A stretch of 64,000 nucleotides of DNA from Albidovulum sp. (GCA_028823855.1 JAPPFL010000054.1:62001-126000); one strand, 5' to 3'; positions 26,748 through 35,652 are shown, counted from the first letter of the stretch. Program-made: numbers and translations. The notes: a model not told the origin generated them from the letters alone.

Positions 26748-29024
26748 ATGCAAATCGGACTTCGCCAAGTATCGTCGGAAACGGTGGAATGGTTCAAGGC
26801 GGCCTGCTCGGGCAAGGTCCCGGGGCCGCCGTCGCGGACTGCGCTGGCGCGCGAACTGTGCGAGCGCGAGGGGTAGCTCGATTCGCGCGGCGAGCCGCGC
26901 CGCGCCTCGGCGCGGAAGCTCCTTCCGAGGCTGGCGGCTTCGCTGGGCTCGGACCTTCCCGCGCCCCGTCGCCGTCCGCCCGGCTCGCACCGCCGCCCGG
27001 TCGCGGGCTATCCCGACAGGGCCCTCGCCTGCGGCCTCGCGGCTCTCGGCGAGGTATCGCTTGAGCCGGTTCCCGAGGGCGAGCGGCGGCGCTGGGAGTC
27101 GATGGTGGAGAGCCACCATCCGAAGGGCTGGCGCCGCGCTCCCGGCGGCCGGATGCTGTACTGGATCCGCTCGTCCCGGCGCGGAATCCTCGGCGGGGCC
27201 GCCTTCGCGTCCGCGGGCTGCCAGCTGGCCCGGCGCGACCGCTTCGTCGGCTGGAGCGCCGACGCTCGGCTGGCCAACATCGGCCTGGCGGTATGCAACA
27301 GCCGCCTCCTGATCCTGCCCTCGGTGCGGGTCCGGGGCCTGGCCTCGCGGGCGCTGCGGCTGGCGGCGGCGCGGATCGCCGGGGACTGGGAGAGGAAGTA
27401 CGGGTCGCGCCCGGCCCTCGCCTACAGCTTTACCGGGCCGGGGCATTCCGGGCCGGGCTACAGGGCGGCGGGATGGATCCGCTGCCGCGACGAGACCTCC
27501 GGCCGCCGCTCCGGCGAGAGGCTGGCGGTGTGGGCGAAGCCGCTTGAAGAGGGCTGGCGCGAGCGGCTATGCAGGGAGCCGAGGCGCGTCCTCGGCCGGG
27601 CGCCGCCGCTCTGGTGCGAGGGCGAATGGGAGGACCGGGAGTACGCGCGCGGCAGCCACCCGGACGGCCGCGCGAGGAGGCGCATCGCGGCGATGGGCGG
27701 GGCCTGGCTGGAGCGGCCCGGCGAGGAGCTGCCGAAGATCTTCCCGGGCAAGGCGGAGCAGCAGGCCGCCTACCGCCTGCTGTCGAGCGAGAGGGTGGCG
27801 ATGGAGCACGTTCTGGATTCCCGCTTCGAGGCGACGGCGGAGCGCTGCCGGCTGGAGAAGCTCGTCCTGGCCGTGCAGGTTGCGACGACATTGAACTGCG
27901 ACGGGCTGGAGGCGACCTCCGGCCTCGACGACCTCGGCGGCGGCGGCAAGGGCGTCGACGGGATCCTGGCGCACTGCTCGGTGGCGATCAACGCCGCCGG
28001 CCGTCCGCTCGGGCTGCTGGCAATCGACGCGAGCTTCCGCCGCGCCGAGGAGAAGGACAGCGCCCGCCGGGTCGCGGGGCTGGACCGGGCGCGCGAGCTG
28101 TCGGCGGCCTGCCCGGACGCGCGGGTGGTGAGCGTCTGCGACCGCGAGGGCGACTTCCGGGCGCTGCTGGCGAGGGCGAGGGAGACCGGCGCGGCCCTGC
28201 TGGTGCGGGCCAGCCGGTCGGCGCAGCGGCGGGTCGAGCTGCCGGGCGGGAAGACGGAGGATCTCTGGACGCGCATGGGCGAGGCGCCGTCCCTGGGCGC
28301 GCGGAAGGTCGAGGTGCCGGCGCGCGGCGGCCCGCACCGGCGCAAGGAGCGGACCGCCCGGCTGACCGTCCGCTGCGAGGCCGTCGACCTGGTTCCGCCG
28401 AAGAAGACCGGCGGCGAGCCGATCCGCATGGCCGCGGTGTCGGCGAAGGAGGAGAGGCCGCCGCGGAGCGTCCTCCGAAAGAAGAAGGACGGGCCGCTGC
28501 ACTGGCTGCTGCCGGCGACCGAGGGCGGGCCGGACGCGGAGACGGCGAAGACGGCGCTGCGATGGTACGAGCTCCGCTGGCGGATCGAGCGGTTCTTCCA
28601 CGCCCTGAAGGTCGGCACCCGGATCGAGGACCGGCGCCTCGACGACGCCGACGATCTGAGGAAGTGCCTCGCCTTCGACGCGATCACCGCCTTCCGGGTC
28701 TGGGATCCGGCGCTGCTCGCGCGAGAAAGGCCGGACGACCCGGCGCGGCTGCATGTCGCGAAGGACCACGTCGGCATGGTCTGCGCCCTCGCCGCGCGGC
28801 GAGGCTTCAAAGTCCCCCGGGGGCCGCCGGAGATGGACATCCGGACCTTCGTCGTCCTCGCGGCCGGCCAGGCGGGGTTCCACCCCTCGAAGCGCCAGCC
28901 GCTTCCGGGCGCGCAGAAGGTCTGGGAGGGCGTGAGGATCCTCTGGACCTCGGTAATCGGCCACAGCGCCATGCGCGAATGGATGAAGGACAACGAAACG
29001 ACGGATTCAAGTACGATACATTGA
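26748..29024 (+). pseudogene. DUF4338 (DruA-type)-Tn5-like transposase fusion, amber-interrupted
   Basis: The full frame would be 758 codons from ATG 26748. Codon 43 is TAG (26874-26876) where relatives have Trp (CEREG-stop-LDSRGE); the next usable ATG is 27102. Domain 1 (about residues 15-250) is DUF4338: MLYWIRSSRRGILGGAAF, RDRFVGWSADARLANI, VCNSRLLILPSVRV. Domain 2 (about 290-758) is a Tn5/IS50-type transposase with SHPDGRARRRIAAM, catalytic Asp in CDREGDF and the YREK signature YELRWRIERFFHALK. The first catalytic Asp, expected in VQDTT-like text, is Val here (VQVATTLN, codon 27879-27881). Two independent lesions make it a pseudogene. DruA is known from Druantia defence; here the domain travels with a transposase. 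Confidence 0.8.
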
Positions 29025-29034
29025 TAGGGCCAGG
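28997..29034 (-). repeat. Right terminal inverted repeat of the DUF4338-transposase element
   Basis: Reverse complement begins CCTGGCCCTATCAA. It contains the transposase stop codon and abuts the second DUF4338 fragment directly. Confidence 0.6.
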
Positions 29035-29603
29035 GCGCCGGAGGCCTCGAACATCAGGCAGCCGAGACGGCGGCCGGAGGCGTCGGCGACGAAGTATCTC
29101 ATGTACTGCCCGATCGGCGAACTGTAGCCGAGATAGTGGTGGCGGTCGACCAGCTCGGTCCATTCCGCCGCCGCCGCCCTGTCGAAAGCCGGCTCCGGGG
29201 AGATCGGCTCCAGATCCCTCAGGTCGCAGGCGACTTCCGGCCCCGGGTACGAGCGCGCCGCATGCGCGGGCCGCTTCCGGAGCCCGCCGCGCTTGCGCTT
29301 CGCCGGAAGCTCCAGAACGCCGAGCGCCTCCAGCTACTCCAGCACCCGCAGGGCCAGCTGCTCGCGGTAGCCGCCGCCCCGCATGCGCCAGTCAAGGTGC
29401 TCGCAGATCGTGCGCGCCAGCTCCCGGCGGCTGTTCTTCGGCAGCAGCTCGACGGTTTCCTGGATCTGGGCGATCGCGCGGCGGGCCGGCCTCTTGCCGA
29501 AGAACGTCGCGGACTTGAGGTCTTCGATGCGCGGATCCATCGCGATTCTCCCGTGGCGCGGACTAGCTCGACCCTTCATGCCCGATTCGCGCTCGTGAGT
29601 CAA
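29035..29603 (-). pseudogene. Second DUF4338 (DruA-type) fragment, truncated and amber-interrupted
   Basis: On the minus strand a frame beginning near MDPRIEDLKSATFFGKR (about 29540) continues LPKNSRRELARTICEHLDW, meets TAG at 29334-29336, then goes on in the same frame: LEALGVLELPAKRKRGG, EWTELVDRHHYLGYSSPIG, MRYFVADASGRRLG, CLMFEASG. HYLG is the DUF4338 hallmark. The frame is cut exactly at the right end of the neighbouring element. It is clearly homologous to the N-terminus of that element's protein but diverged, so it comes from another copy or a stand-alone druA-like gene. The missing half is not found on the other side of the element. Confidence 0.7.
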
Positions 29604-29646
29604 CCCCCTTCGGCATCGGCCCGCCCATCCGGAAAAGCATTCCGGA

Positions 29647-30576
29647 TCAACAGGTTGCCGGCAGACAAATAATCCGCGTTCGATCGCCTGAGACTAAAGA
29701 AATGCCATTGGTGCGAGGGAGGCCCCTCAGCACCTCAGCCGCGGCCGATGCCATCGGCACCGTGCGCGCACCCGTCTTGCTGTCGCGGAGCCGCATCTCG
29801 CCAGCGTCGAAGTTCAGGTCGTCCCAACGCAGACACAGGATTTCGTTGCGCCGGCAGCCGGTCAGCACGAGAAGACGGATTGCCGCCGCCGCGTGGACGG
29901 ACGCCAGGCGCTCGGCCGGTGCCGCCCGCAACGCTTCTCCGAGCCGGTGGAGCTCTTCGCGAGTCAGGAACCGCTCGTGCTTCTCGACCTTGGAGCGGGC
30001 TACGCCCCGGCACGGGTTGCTTCCGGCGGGACGCCATCCCCAGCCATCCGCCAGATTGAACATCTTGACCAGGATGTCAACGGCGCGGTTCGCCACCGTG
30101 GGCATGTGATGCAGCCCGTTGTGTAAGCTTAGGATGTCCTAATATTCCACGTCCGCGACGAGGCGGTCGCCGAGTGCCGGCACGATGTGCTTGCGGAGCA
30201 TGAGCCGATAGTGCGAGATCGTGGCCGGCTTGCAGTGCATCTCGACGTATTCGCGCTGATAGCGCTCCGCGAGATCGGCAACGGTGGGAACCGGCGCCGG
30301 CTCCGGCGGAACCGGGGGCTGGCCCTTCTTGATTCGGGTGATGACCGCAGTGGCGTCCTTGCGGGCTGCGTCTGGAGTGAGCGCGGGATACCGGCCGAGC
30401 GTCACGCGCTTCGACCGACCGAACGCTCGGGTCTGGACGACGAAGACCTTCTTGCCCGACAGATAGACTCGGATGCGGAAACCGGCAAGATCGCGGTCCC
30501 AGAAGATGGCATCCTTACCATTGACGGACAGGCGGTTCACGACCCGTTTGGAGAGTGTGCGGAACTGGGCTTCTGC
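29647..30576 (-). pseudogene. Tyrosine recombinase/integrase pseudogene
   Basis: Reading on minus: KAEAQFRTLSKRVVNRLSV (no clear ATG), IFWDRDLAGFRIRVYLSGKK (DUF4102-like arm-binding domain), core-binding AERYQREYVEMHCKPATISHY, then TAG at 30139-30141 (VADVEY-stop-DILSLHNGL), then the catalytic domain with the first active-site Arg in LTGCRRNEILCLRW. It stops at 29647 before the HxxR, LGH and Tyr motifs, so the catalytic nucleophile is missing. Intact relatives are about 400 residues and integrate genomic islands, often at tRNA genes; none is adjacent here. Confidence 0.8.
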
Positions 30577-31478
30577 CTTGATGCGGTGCTCCTACGAGGC
30601 GGATCCGACGGGTCTCGATCGTTTTCGGTACCGTAAGCGTCTGGGTAGCGCGAGGGGGTCACAAATGGGGTCTAGATGCGGTTGAGCGAGGGTGTTCGTG
30701 TCGAGCGAGATATATCCTAGCGGGCCATAAAACCGCGTCAATACAGCGAGTTAAGTGTCACATGCGCATCCCTGTGGGCGCACGCGAACTAGGCGATTAG
30801 GTTTGAGTTACCTAATCGACACAAACATCGTCCGACCGATCGAGTCTAGGGCCACAGGGTGCTCTCGGCGAGTGGCTGTTGCAGCCGGTCGATGGGCCGC
30901 ACGTCGATCCCGTCCCCAGTACGGATAACCGCTTGCCACTGTCGACCAGGACGCGCCGCGCTATTCCTGATGCGTTGACCGGCGTGCTCGCTACCGCTTG
31001 CGCCGGTTCGTCGAGTGGCTAAATAACGGCGGTAATCGCGAGTCTGCACTTCATCAGCTGGACGAGCGAACACACCAGTGCGTCGGCTTGCCGTTCTGGA
31101 CTGCCTGCAGTAATGGGTTCCTCCACGACGGCTCGGGGGTCAAACCGAAACTCTCGTTCTGCCGTTTGCGACGGCTCGTCGAGTTGCTTTTCGCTGGCGA
31201 TTTTCTGCCTGATCAACCGTGAGCAGACACACATAGGCATCGGCTTGCTGCCTAAGTATAACCGCGGCGACGAGATTCTTGAAGAAGGTGAGGGTATCGA
31301 GCCGGATTCTGCGCCGTTCCATGTGCGCATTCTAATCTCGCTGTTCACCGATTGGGAACGAGCGATCCGATTCGGATCCGTTCCAGCAGGCTGGCGGCCT
31401 TCAGGAAGTGGAAGACCCAGCACCGCATGGGCTTATGTCCGCGATCGCGTGCAGCGAGTGTGCGATGCGGAGCGATCG
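30577..31478. other. Non-coding stretch of the mobile zone
   Basis: About 900 bp upstream of the integrase remnant. Open frames exist on both strands (for example minus 31019-31423) but none shows a domain, and codon use is erratic. A short palindromic sequence, TTAGGTTTGAGTTACCTAA, sits at 30798-30816. I see no tRNA or attachment-site duplication. Confidence 0.5.
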
Positions 31479-31805
31479 TCAGTCCCGAGACTCGCGCTCG
31501 GCGATGCCGGAAAGCTCCACTGGCGGCCGGTCAGGAAACCTAGCGATGAGCGACAGGCTCCCGCCCATCGCCTCGACCGTCCTGCGCAGCGTCGAGAGCA
31601 GGAGATCGCTGCGCTGCTCCATCCGCGACACGGCGTCCTGACTAATGCCGAGCTCGCGGGCGACGCTGACCTGGGTAAGGTGGCGGGCCTTGCGCAACTC
31701 GCGCAGTGTCATCTCCTCGGAGATGAACTCCGCGGCCAACTCCTCGACCTTACGTCGCTCGGCGGGATCGAGCCCGGCGATCACGTCTTCGACATTGAGA
31801 CCCAT
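31479..31805 (-). CDS. Xre-family antitoxin (helix-turn-helix)
   Basis: A 108-residue protein with a helix-turn-helix: LRELRKARHLTQVSVARELG then ISQDAVSRMEQ, followed by a short tail SLSLIARFPDRPPVEL. It overlaps the upstream toxin gene by one base (TGATG), the usual arrangement for HigB/HigA-like pairs where the toxin gene comes first. It should neutralise the toxin and repress the operon. The frame is open further upstream but the ATG at 31805 gives the family-length protein. Confidence 0.85.
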   Translation of the reverse strand: MGLNVEDVIAGLDPAERRKVEELAAEFISEEMTLRELRKARHLTQVSVARELGISQDAVSRMEQRSDLLLSTLRRTVEAMGGSLSLIARFPDRPPVELSGIAERESRD

Positions 31806-32170
31806 CACGATTCTCCTTCGTTCGGGAGCCGGGCAAGGTGGCGGTCGAAGCGCTCGTCGGCCTTGCGCAGTAGGGTACTGTAGAAGCGCCTGGCACTGCC
31901 GCCCGACTTTTCGCCCGCAACCAGCAGGATGGCGTTGCGCGCGGGGTCGAATGCGAAGGCGAGACGCCATTCGCCGCCAGCCGCGCTGAACCGCATCTCC
32001 TTCATGTTCGCATGCCGCGACCCGTTCAGCGTGTCCACGCGCGGCCGCCCGAGCTGCGGTCCGAACTCGCCCAGCATGCGCGAAAGCGCGAGGATCGTCC
32101 TGCGCACCTTCAGCGGCAGCGCGAAGAACTCCTGTTCGTACTCGTCGTGGAACTCGACCGCCCATTTCAT
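31805..32170 (-). CDS. RelE/ParE-family toxin (HigB-like)
   Basis: A 121-residue protein with the phage-derived Gp49/HigB-like pattern: VEFHDEYEQEFFALPLKVR, LGRPRVDTLNGSRHANMKEMRF, EWRLAFAFDPARNAILLVAG and a C-terminal KADERFDRHL. Such toxins cleave mRNA at the ribosome. All segments are in one frame with no stops, unlike every mobile-element gene around it, so selection appears to hold this pair. It may stabilise the surrounding island. Confidence 0.85.
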   Translation of the reverse strand: MKWAVEFHDEYEQEFFALPLKVRRTILALSRMLGEFGPQLGRPRVDTLNGSRHANMKEMRFSAAGGEWRLAFAFDPARNAILLVAGEKSGGSARRFYSTLLRKADERFDRHLARLPNEGES

Positions 32171-32714
32171 CGCCAGAATATGTATTTGTAGTCATATGAA
32201 GTCAAGTTCATTGCGATAATCTTCCTGGCCGGCCGTGGTGAACGGAACACGCCACGACGCCGTTCAACGTGCGGATGCCCTTCACGCGTTCCTACAAGAC
32301 ATCATGGCCCGCGCTCGCAATCCGCCGTGATTCCAAGCCTACGGACACCGCGACACCGATCAATCAACCTCACACAACGCGGGTCTCGAACACGAGGTCC
32401 CCGGCACGGCCTCCTCGATACGGTTCGCGGAACTTCGGTGGCGCGGATCGGTAAGCGGCTAATCTGGGACGTAGCGATTTGTCCGAATTTCTCCGGCTTC
32501 GGGTTCCGTTCGGGGGATCGGAGGCGCGGAATTCGACTCCGGTTCCGAGGTCCGGCTTTATCGGATCGCCGGCGAGCGAACCCTTCCTCCGCCTCGGTGC
32601 GGGTTCGCCGACGCGGCTCGACGGGTGGACCGAGACCCGCCGGAGCACGTCCTCCAGGCAGGCGCACGTGTCGACGCCCTGCGGCCGGCAGGTCGCGACC
32701 GGGCTCCGGGCGAT
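32171..32714. other. Non-coding stretch between toxin gene and inverted-repeat element
   Basis: 544 bp, no recognisable gene. The open frames here are long only because the DNA is GC-rich. The toxin-antitoxin promoter should lie at 32171-32230, an AT-rich patch. Confidence 0.5.
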
Positions 32715-32857
32715 CCCGACGGCCTCCGCTCCGACCTCCGTACGGCGGAGAGGTTGGGCTCAACCTTTCCGCTGCAATGTTGAACGAACGGAAATGTCGA
32801 GTCGCGTGGCCCCGGCCACGCCCTGCAAGGCGGCAGGGCCGGAATCGCTCAGCATTG
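32715..32857 (+). repeat. Left 143-bp inverted repeat of RIT-like element
   Basis: Pairs with 34315-34457 in inverted orientation, about 126 of 143 bases matching. It contains an imperfect palindrome at 32744-32773 (GGCGGAGAGGTTG / CAACCTTTCCGCT) and the stop codon of the inner recombinase remnant. Confidence 0.85.
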
Positions 32858-33496
32858 CCGCGTCGCGCGCACGTCTTTCGGAATTGCCGGAAGACGGTCG
32901 GGAGCGTCTCTGAACCCACCCCCGGCGATCGTCGGAGGCCGGTTGCCGGCCAGGACGTCAAGCTTGCCGACGGGGTCCGCCCGCAGGTAGACTTCCGCGC
33001 TCTGGATGCCGGCATGGCCGAGCCATAGGGAGGCCATTCGAATGTCGCCGGCGGCCTCCGGGACGCGCTCCCTTTTCCCCTTGCCCATGACGGGGACGCC
33101 GTCGAGACCGGGCTGGCCGAGATCCCGCATCGTCGCGCCCGCCGGTTCCGGCACCCGAAGGCCCGCTGTATAGCCGAGATGGAGCATGGTCCGGTTCCGC
33201 AGTCCGGCTGGCGTTTTGGCATCCGGCGCGTCCAGCAAGACCCGGATCTCCTCGCGATCAGGGTACCGGACGACCGCCTGGCCATGCCTCTTCATCGGGA
33301 TGGCATGGAACTGCCGGGCGAGATCGAGACATGACGGCAGGCGATACTCGAGATACCGGGCAAAGGACTTGATCGCGCTCAATCGAACATTGCACGCGCT
33401 GGCGCGGTTCCCCCGGTCCGCCTCGAGATGGTCGAGGAAGTTGCGGACCGCGTCCGCCGCCAGCGGCTCGACCTTCTCGGGGGCGATGTAGCGCGG
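32849..33496 (-). pseudogene. Tyrosine recombinase remnant, internally deleted (RitC-like)
   Basis: Minus-strand translation gives VRNFLDHLEADRGNRASAC, NVRLSAIKSFARYLEYRLP, AIPMKRHGQAVVRYPDREEI, then the catalytic Arg region YTAGLRVPEPAG and MGKGKRERV. It jumps straight to DIRMASLWLGHAGIQSAEVYLRA, so the segment with the HxxR motif is deleted while the late His and the nucleophile Tyr remain. The N-terminal arm is missing too. Normal length is about 330 residues. It cannot be a working recombinase. Confidence 0.72.
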
Positions 33497-33641
33497 CGGG
33501 GACGCCAGCCGCCGTGCGATTGCGGCTGGAACGGCATCAACCAGGGACGGCGACCGGATGCCGGAGCCATTCCTCGAACTGCCCCGTCGCCGAGTCCGTA
33601 GCCGGCTCGGGTGCCATGTTCTGAACGGACGCAGCGCCGGT

Positions 33642-34300
33642 CTAGTTGAGATGATGCAGGAAGGACCGGACCCGCGACACCGGGCGGGCGCGGCGCCGAT
33701 GCGAGTTCCCGCGCATCCCGGGACAGACGCAGTCATGCTGCCGGAAGCGCTCCGGCGTTCCGGCATCAACATCCGCGATTGGGATGCGTGGCCGATGCGG
33801 CCAGATCGGGAAGCTGCGGCAGCCGCTCCGACAGTTGCGGATCCCTTCCGGTCCGTAGCCTTCTTCTCCGCAACGGGCGAAAAAGTCATCCAGATGACGC
33901 AGGCTGACCTCAAGCTCTCCGGGATGAGCAGCGTCGCCGCGATCCTCCACGAACTGGATCAGCCTCGACGCGCCCGCCGGGAACGCCCGTTCGTCGGAAG
34001 CGAACGCCTTCCGCCGCTCCCCTTCCGTGCCGGGGCATTGGCAGTCGCGGCGACGGAATGCGCACGGCGCGGCGCCATCGACGGACCCGACGGCAATCCT
34101 GCGGAGGTCCAGCCGGATCGGGAACTGCCGCGCACCGCGCCGGAGACGGCGGGCATGTTCCGCGCAAGGGCCCGCTGTGCGCGGGTCTGCGGAGAATTCG
34201 CCGAAGATGTCCGCCGGCAGGCCGGAGCTCGCTTCCGAACCCGCAAGGCGCGAAGTTGGATGGTTCATGCCTGTTCTCCCGTCAGTTGAAGCAGGTGAAG
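33642..34300 (-). pseudogene. Probable second tyrosine recombinase remnant (N-terminal half)
   Basis: A frame on minus with FGEFSADPRTAGPCAEH, GASRLIQFVEDRGD, DVDAGTPERFRQHDCVCPGM and RARPVSRVRSFLHHL, resembling the N-terminal SAM-like regions of the larger recombinases found in recombinase trios. It stops at 33642, and after the stop a related sequence (GQFEEWLRH) continues. No catalytic residues are visible. The call leans on position between the inverted repeats and next to the other remnant. Confidence 0.4.
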
Positions 34301-34314
34301 GAAGGAGCATATCC

Positions 34315-34457
34315 CAATGTCGGGCGATTCCGGCCCTGCCGCCTGTCAAAGCGGGGCGGGGGCCACGCGACTCAACATTGCCGTTCGCTCAACATTGCAG
34401 CGGAAAGGTTGAACTCAACCTTTCCGCTGGACGGAGGTCGGAGCGGAGGCCGTCGGG
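34315..34457 (-). repeat. Right 143-bp inverted repeat of RIT-like element
   Basis: Inverted partner of 32715-32857. Inside, 34399-34428 is a near-perfect 30-nt palindrome (AGCGGAAAGGTTGA, two bases, TCAACCTTTCCGCT), a plausible recombinase-binding core. Confidence 0.85.
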
Positions 34458-34560
34458 AGGTCAGGTCATCCAGATGATGCGGAACTGGATGCAATCAGAA
34501 TCTGATCTGGATAAAAATGACTTCGAAACAAGGAGCTATCCCCGCCAGGTTCCGAAAACG

Positions 34561-34598
34561 CGGGAAATCGGAACGTTCTGATTTCCCGAGCTTTTTTA
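34561..34598 (+). terminator. Long palindrome followed by T-run
   Basis: 34561-34588 is a 28-nt palindrome (CGGGAAATC ... GATTTCCCG, with an inner GAACGTTC core and one G/T pair), followed by CTTTTTT at 34591-34597. As RNA on plus it has the form of a rho-independent terminator, yet no plus-strand gene lies upstream. It may insulate the IS5 remnant from outside transcription or be an element end. Confidence 0.4.
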
Positions 34599-34609
34599 AA
34601 ACCGTCGAC

Positions 34610-34870
34610 ATGCCGTCCACCTGCGCCCTCTCGAGTTCGAACGAACCGGACAACGGCTTGAAAACGCCTTCGAAAACCCCCTTCCCAGTCCAGCGCCGAA
34701 AGCGAACGAAATCGCTGTTCCAGTTGCCGAATTCCGATCGGAGATCCCGCCTCGGCAATCCGGTTCGAACCCGCCAAAGCACCGCTTCCAATAACAGGCG
34801 GCTGTCGGCCGCCGTCATTCCCGGCGAGCCCTGCCTTCCGGGAGGCATGTCCTTGATCCCTTCCCGCATT
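34610..34870 (-). pseudogene. IS5-family transposase, N-terminal remnant
   Basis: Minus-strand residues IKDMPPGRQGSPGMTAADSR, LLLEAVLWRVRTGLPRRDL, RSEFGNWNSDFVRFRRW and VFEGVFKPLSG match the DUF4096 N-terminal region of IS5-family (IS402/IS1031-like) transposases. Similarity ends at QVDG, just where the first catalytic Asp would follow; the downstream text is unrelated. The catalytic part is missing. Confidence 0.7.
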
Positions 34871-35099
34871 CGGCCGGCCGGGGCAAACCTGCTGGATTTC
34901 GCGAATATGCCTCAATTTTCCTGCCTCGATTCTTGCCTTTTCGGCTATTGTAGGTGAAAATTTCCGGACTCGAAGCGTCGAATCAAGCCCATTCGTCAAC
35001 TGGCCCTAATGCGGCACACGCATTGGAATTGCGCAGCAGGCGACAAGAACTAAGCTCAGTTACAATGGCTGCAAATTTTCCTTTAGGCGGCGAGCGAGA

Positions 35100-35640
35100 G
35101 CTTGAACATCATTGCCCCGGTCCCAGGGGTTGCCGGCTTTGGCCGCGCTTCCGGTTCTGCGCCTGCCCAAGTGGACGTACCTGTCGTCCCTATCGAATCC
35201 TATTGCCGGAAATGCCGGGCTGTCCATTGTCTTTTTTGCGATTGCCGAGACGGGACCGGCAATCGGTGCGCCGATATTTCACAATCGCGCTGGTTCAATA
35301 CACAATTGTTCCCGCCTTCGTCGCCGATTCGACCGTGCTGCTCAGCGGGATCATGGTCCCGGCGATGCTGATCCCGCTAGGGTCGGCGCTAGCGCGGCTG
35401 AAGGTCCGCGATACCGAATGCTGGCATTGCTTGCGGGCGTATGGCCGGCGGTCGGAATCGCGACCGGCCTGACGCTGGGCGCGATCTTTCTCCTGTCGGT
35501 GATTCCTATATCGTTGAACTCCTGTTTGACCGCGGAGCTCTTTGGTCGCAACGCGAAGCCTCTAGCCGGGATTGCCGTCAACTCGCCGTTCTAAAAGTCA
35601 CTTACCTGCCGTTCTTGATCACGGCGGCAATCTATGCGAC
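35100..35640 (+). pseudogene. AEC-family (auxin efflux carrier-type) transporter pseudogene
   Basis: Three frames join into one membrane protein. About 35120-35268: LPKWTYLSSLSNPIAGNAGL, SIVFFAIAETGPAIG. About 35268-35418, other frame: YFTIALVQYTIVPAFV, LLSGIMVPAMLIPLGSALAR, LKVRD. From 35418 back in the first frame: LLAGVWPAVGIATGLTLGAI, IPISLNSCLTAELFGRN, then a third frame with YLPFLITAAIYAT. The order matches helices 4-10 of AEC permeases, which move organic acids; full proteins are about 310 residues. The N-terminal third is absent. It stands beside a dehydrogenase cluster it may once have served. Confidence 0.72.
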
Positions 35641-35652
35641 CGGACTGCAAAG

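Larger units (their letters stand above)
26688..29034 (+). mobile_element. 2.35-kb IS4-family (Tn5-like) element with DUF4338-transposase fusion
   Basis: A single long gene lies between imperfect inverted ends (26688-26725 and 28997-29034). The left end is 22 bp before the gene's ATG; the right end contains its stop codon. I see no target-site duplication, suggesting later rearrangement or an old insertion. Base composition is markedly richer in GC than the flanks, in keeping with recent transfer from another replicon. The encoded protein is disabled, so the element is probably immobile on its own. Confidence 0.72.
32715..34457 (-). mobile_element. RIT-like element: long inverted repeats around decayed tyrosine recombinases
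   Basis: Two 143-bp inverted repeats, 88% identical by eye with no gaps (32715-32857 and 34315-34457), enclose about 1.46 kb that codes for remnants of at least two tyrosine recombinases on the minus strand. Long inverted repeats with an inner palindrome around adjacent tyrosine recombinase genes are the layout of recombinase-in-trio (RIT) elements; complete ones have three genes in about 3 kb or more. This copy is internally deleted and decayed. The RIT label is inference from layout plus recombinase subtype. Confidence 0.6.

Noticed and set aside
27569-29518. A 649-residue plus-strand open frame and a 465-residue minus-strand one across the transposase
   Set aside because: Both are GC-rich shadow frames of the DUF4338-transposase gene: low-complexity Arg/Gly/Pro/Ala text without domains, while the correct frame shows transposase motifs.
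26874-30141. TAG recoded as an amino acid, because several mobile genes have in-frame TAG
   Set aside because: Many intact genes in the window end with TAG (for example at 276, 1513, 3555, 4012, 22899), no suppressor tRNA or pyrrolysine genes are seen, and the same genes have other lesions.
31113-31883. 256-residue plus-strand frame
   Set aside because: Its second half is antisense to the antitoxin gene; the first half has no recognisable protein features.
26688-32170. A Druantia defence system
   Set aside because: Two DruA-type domains occur, but no DruB-E or large DruE helicase is present, and both copies are interrupted; the context is transposon-like.
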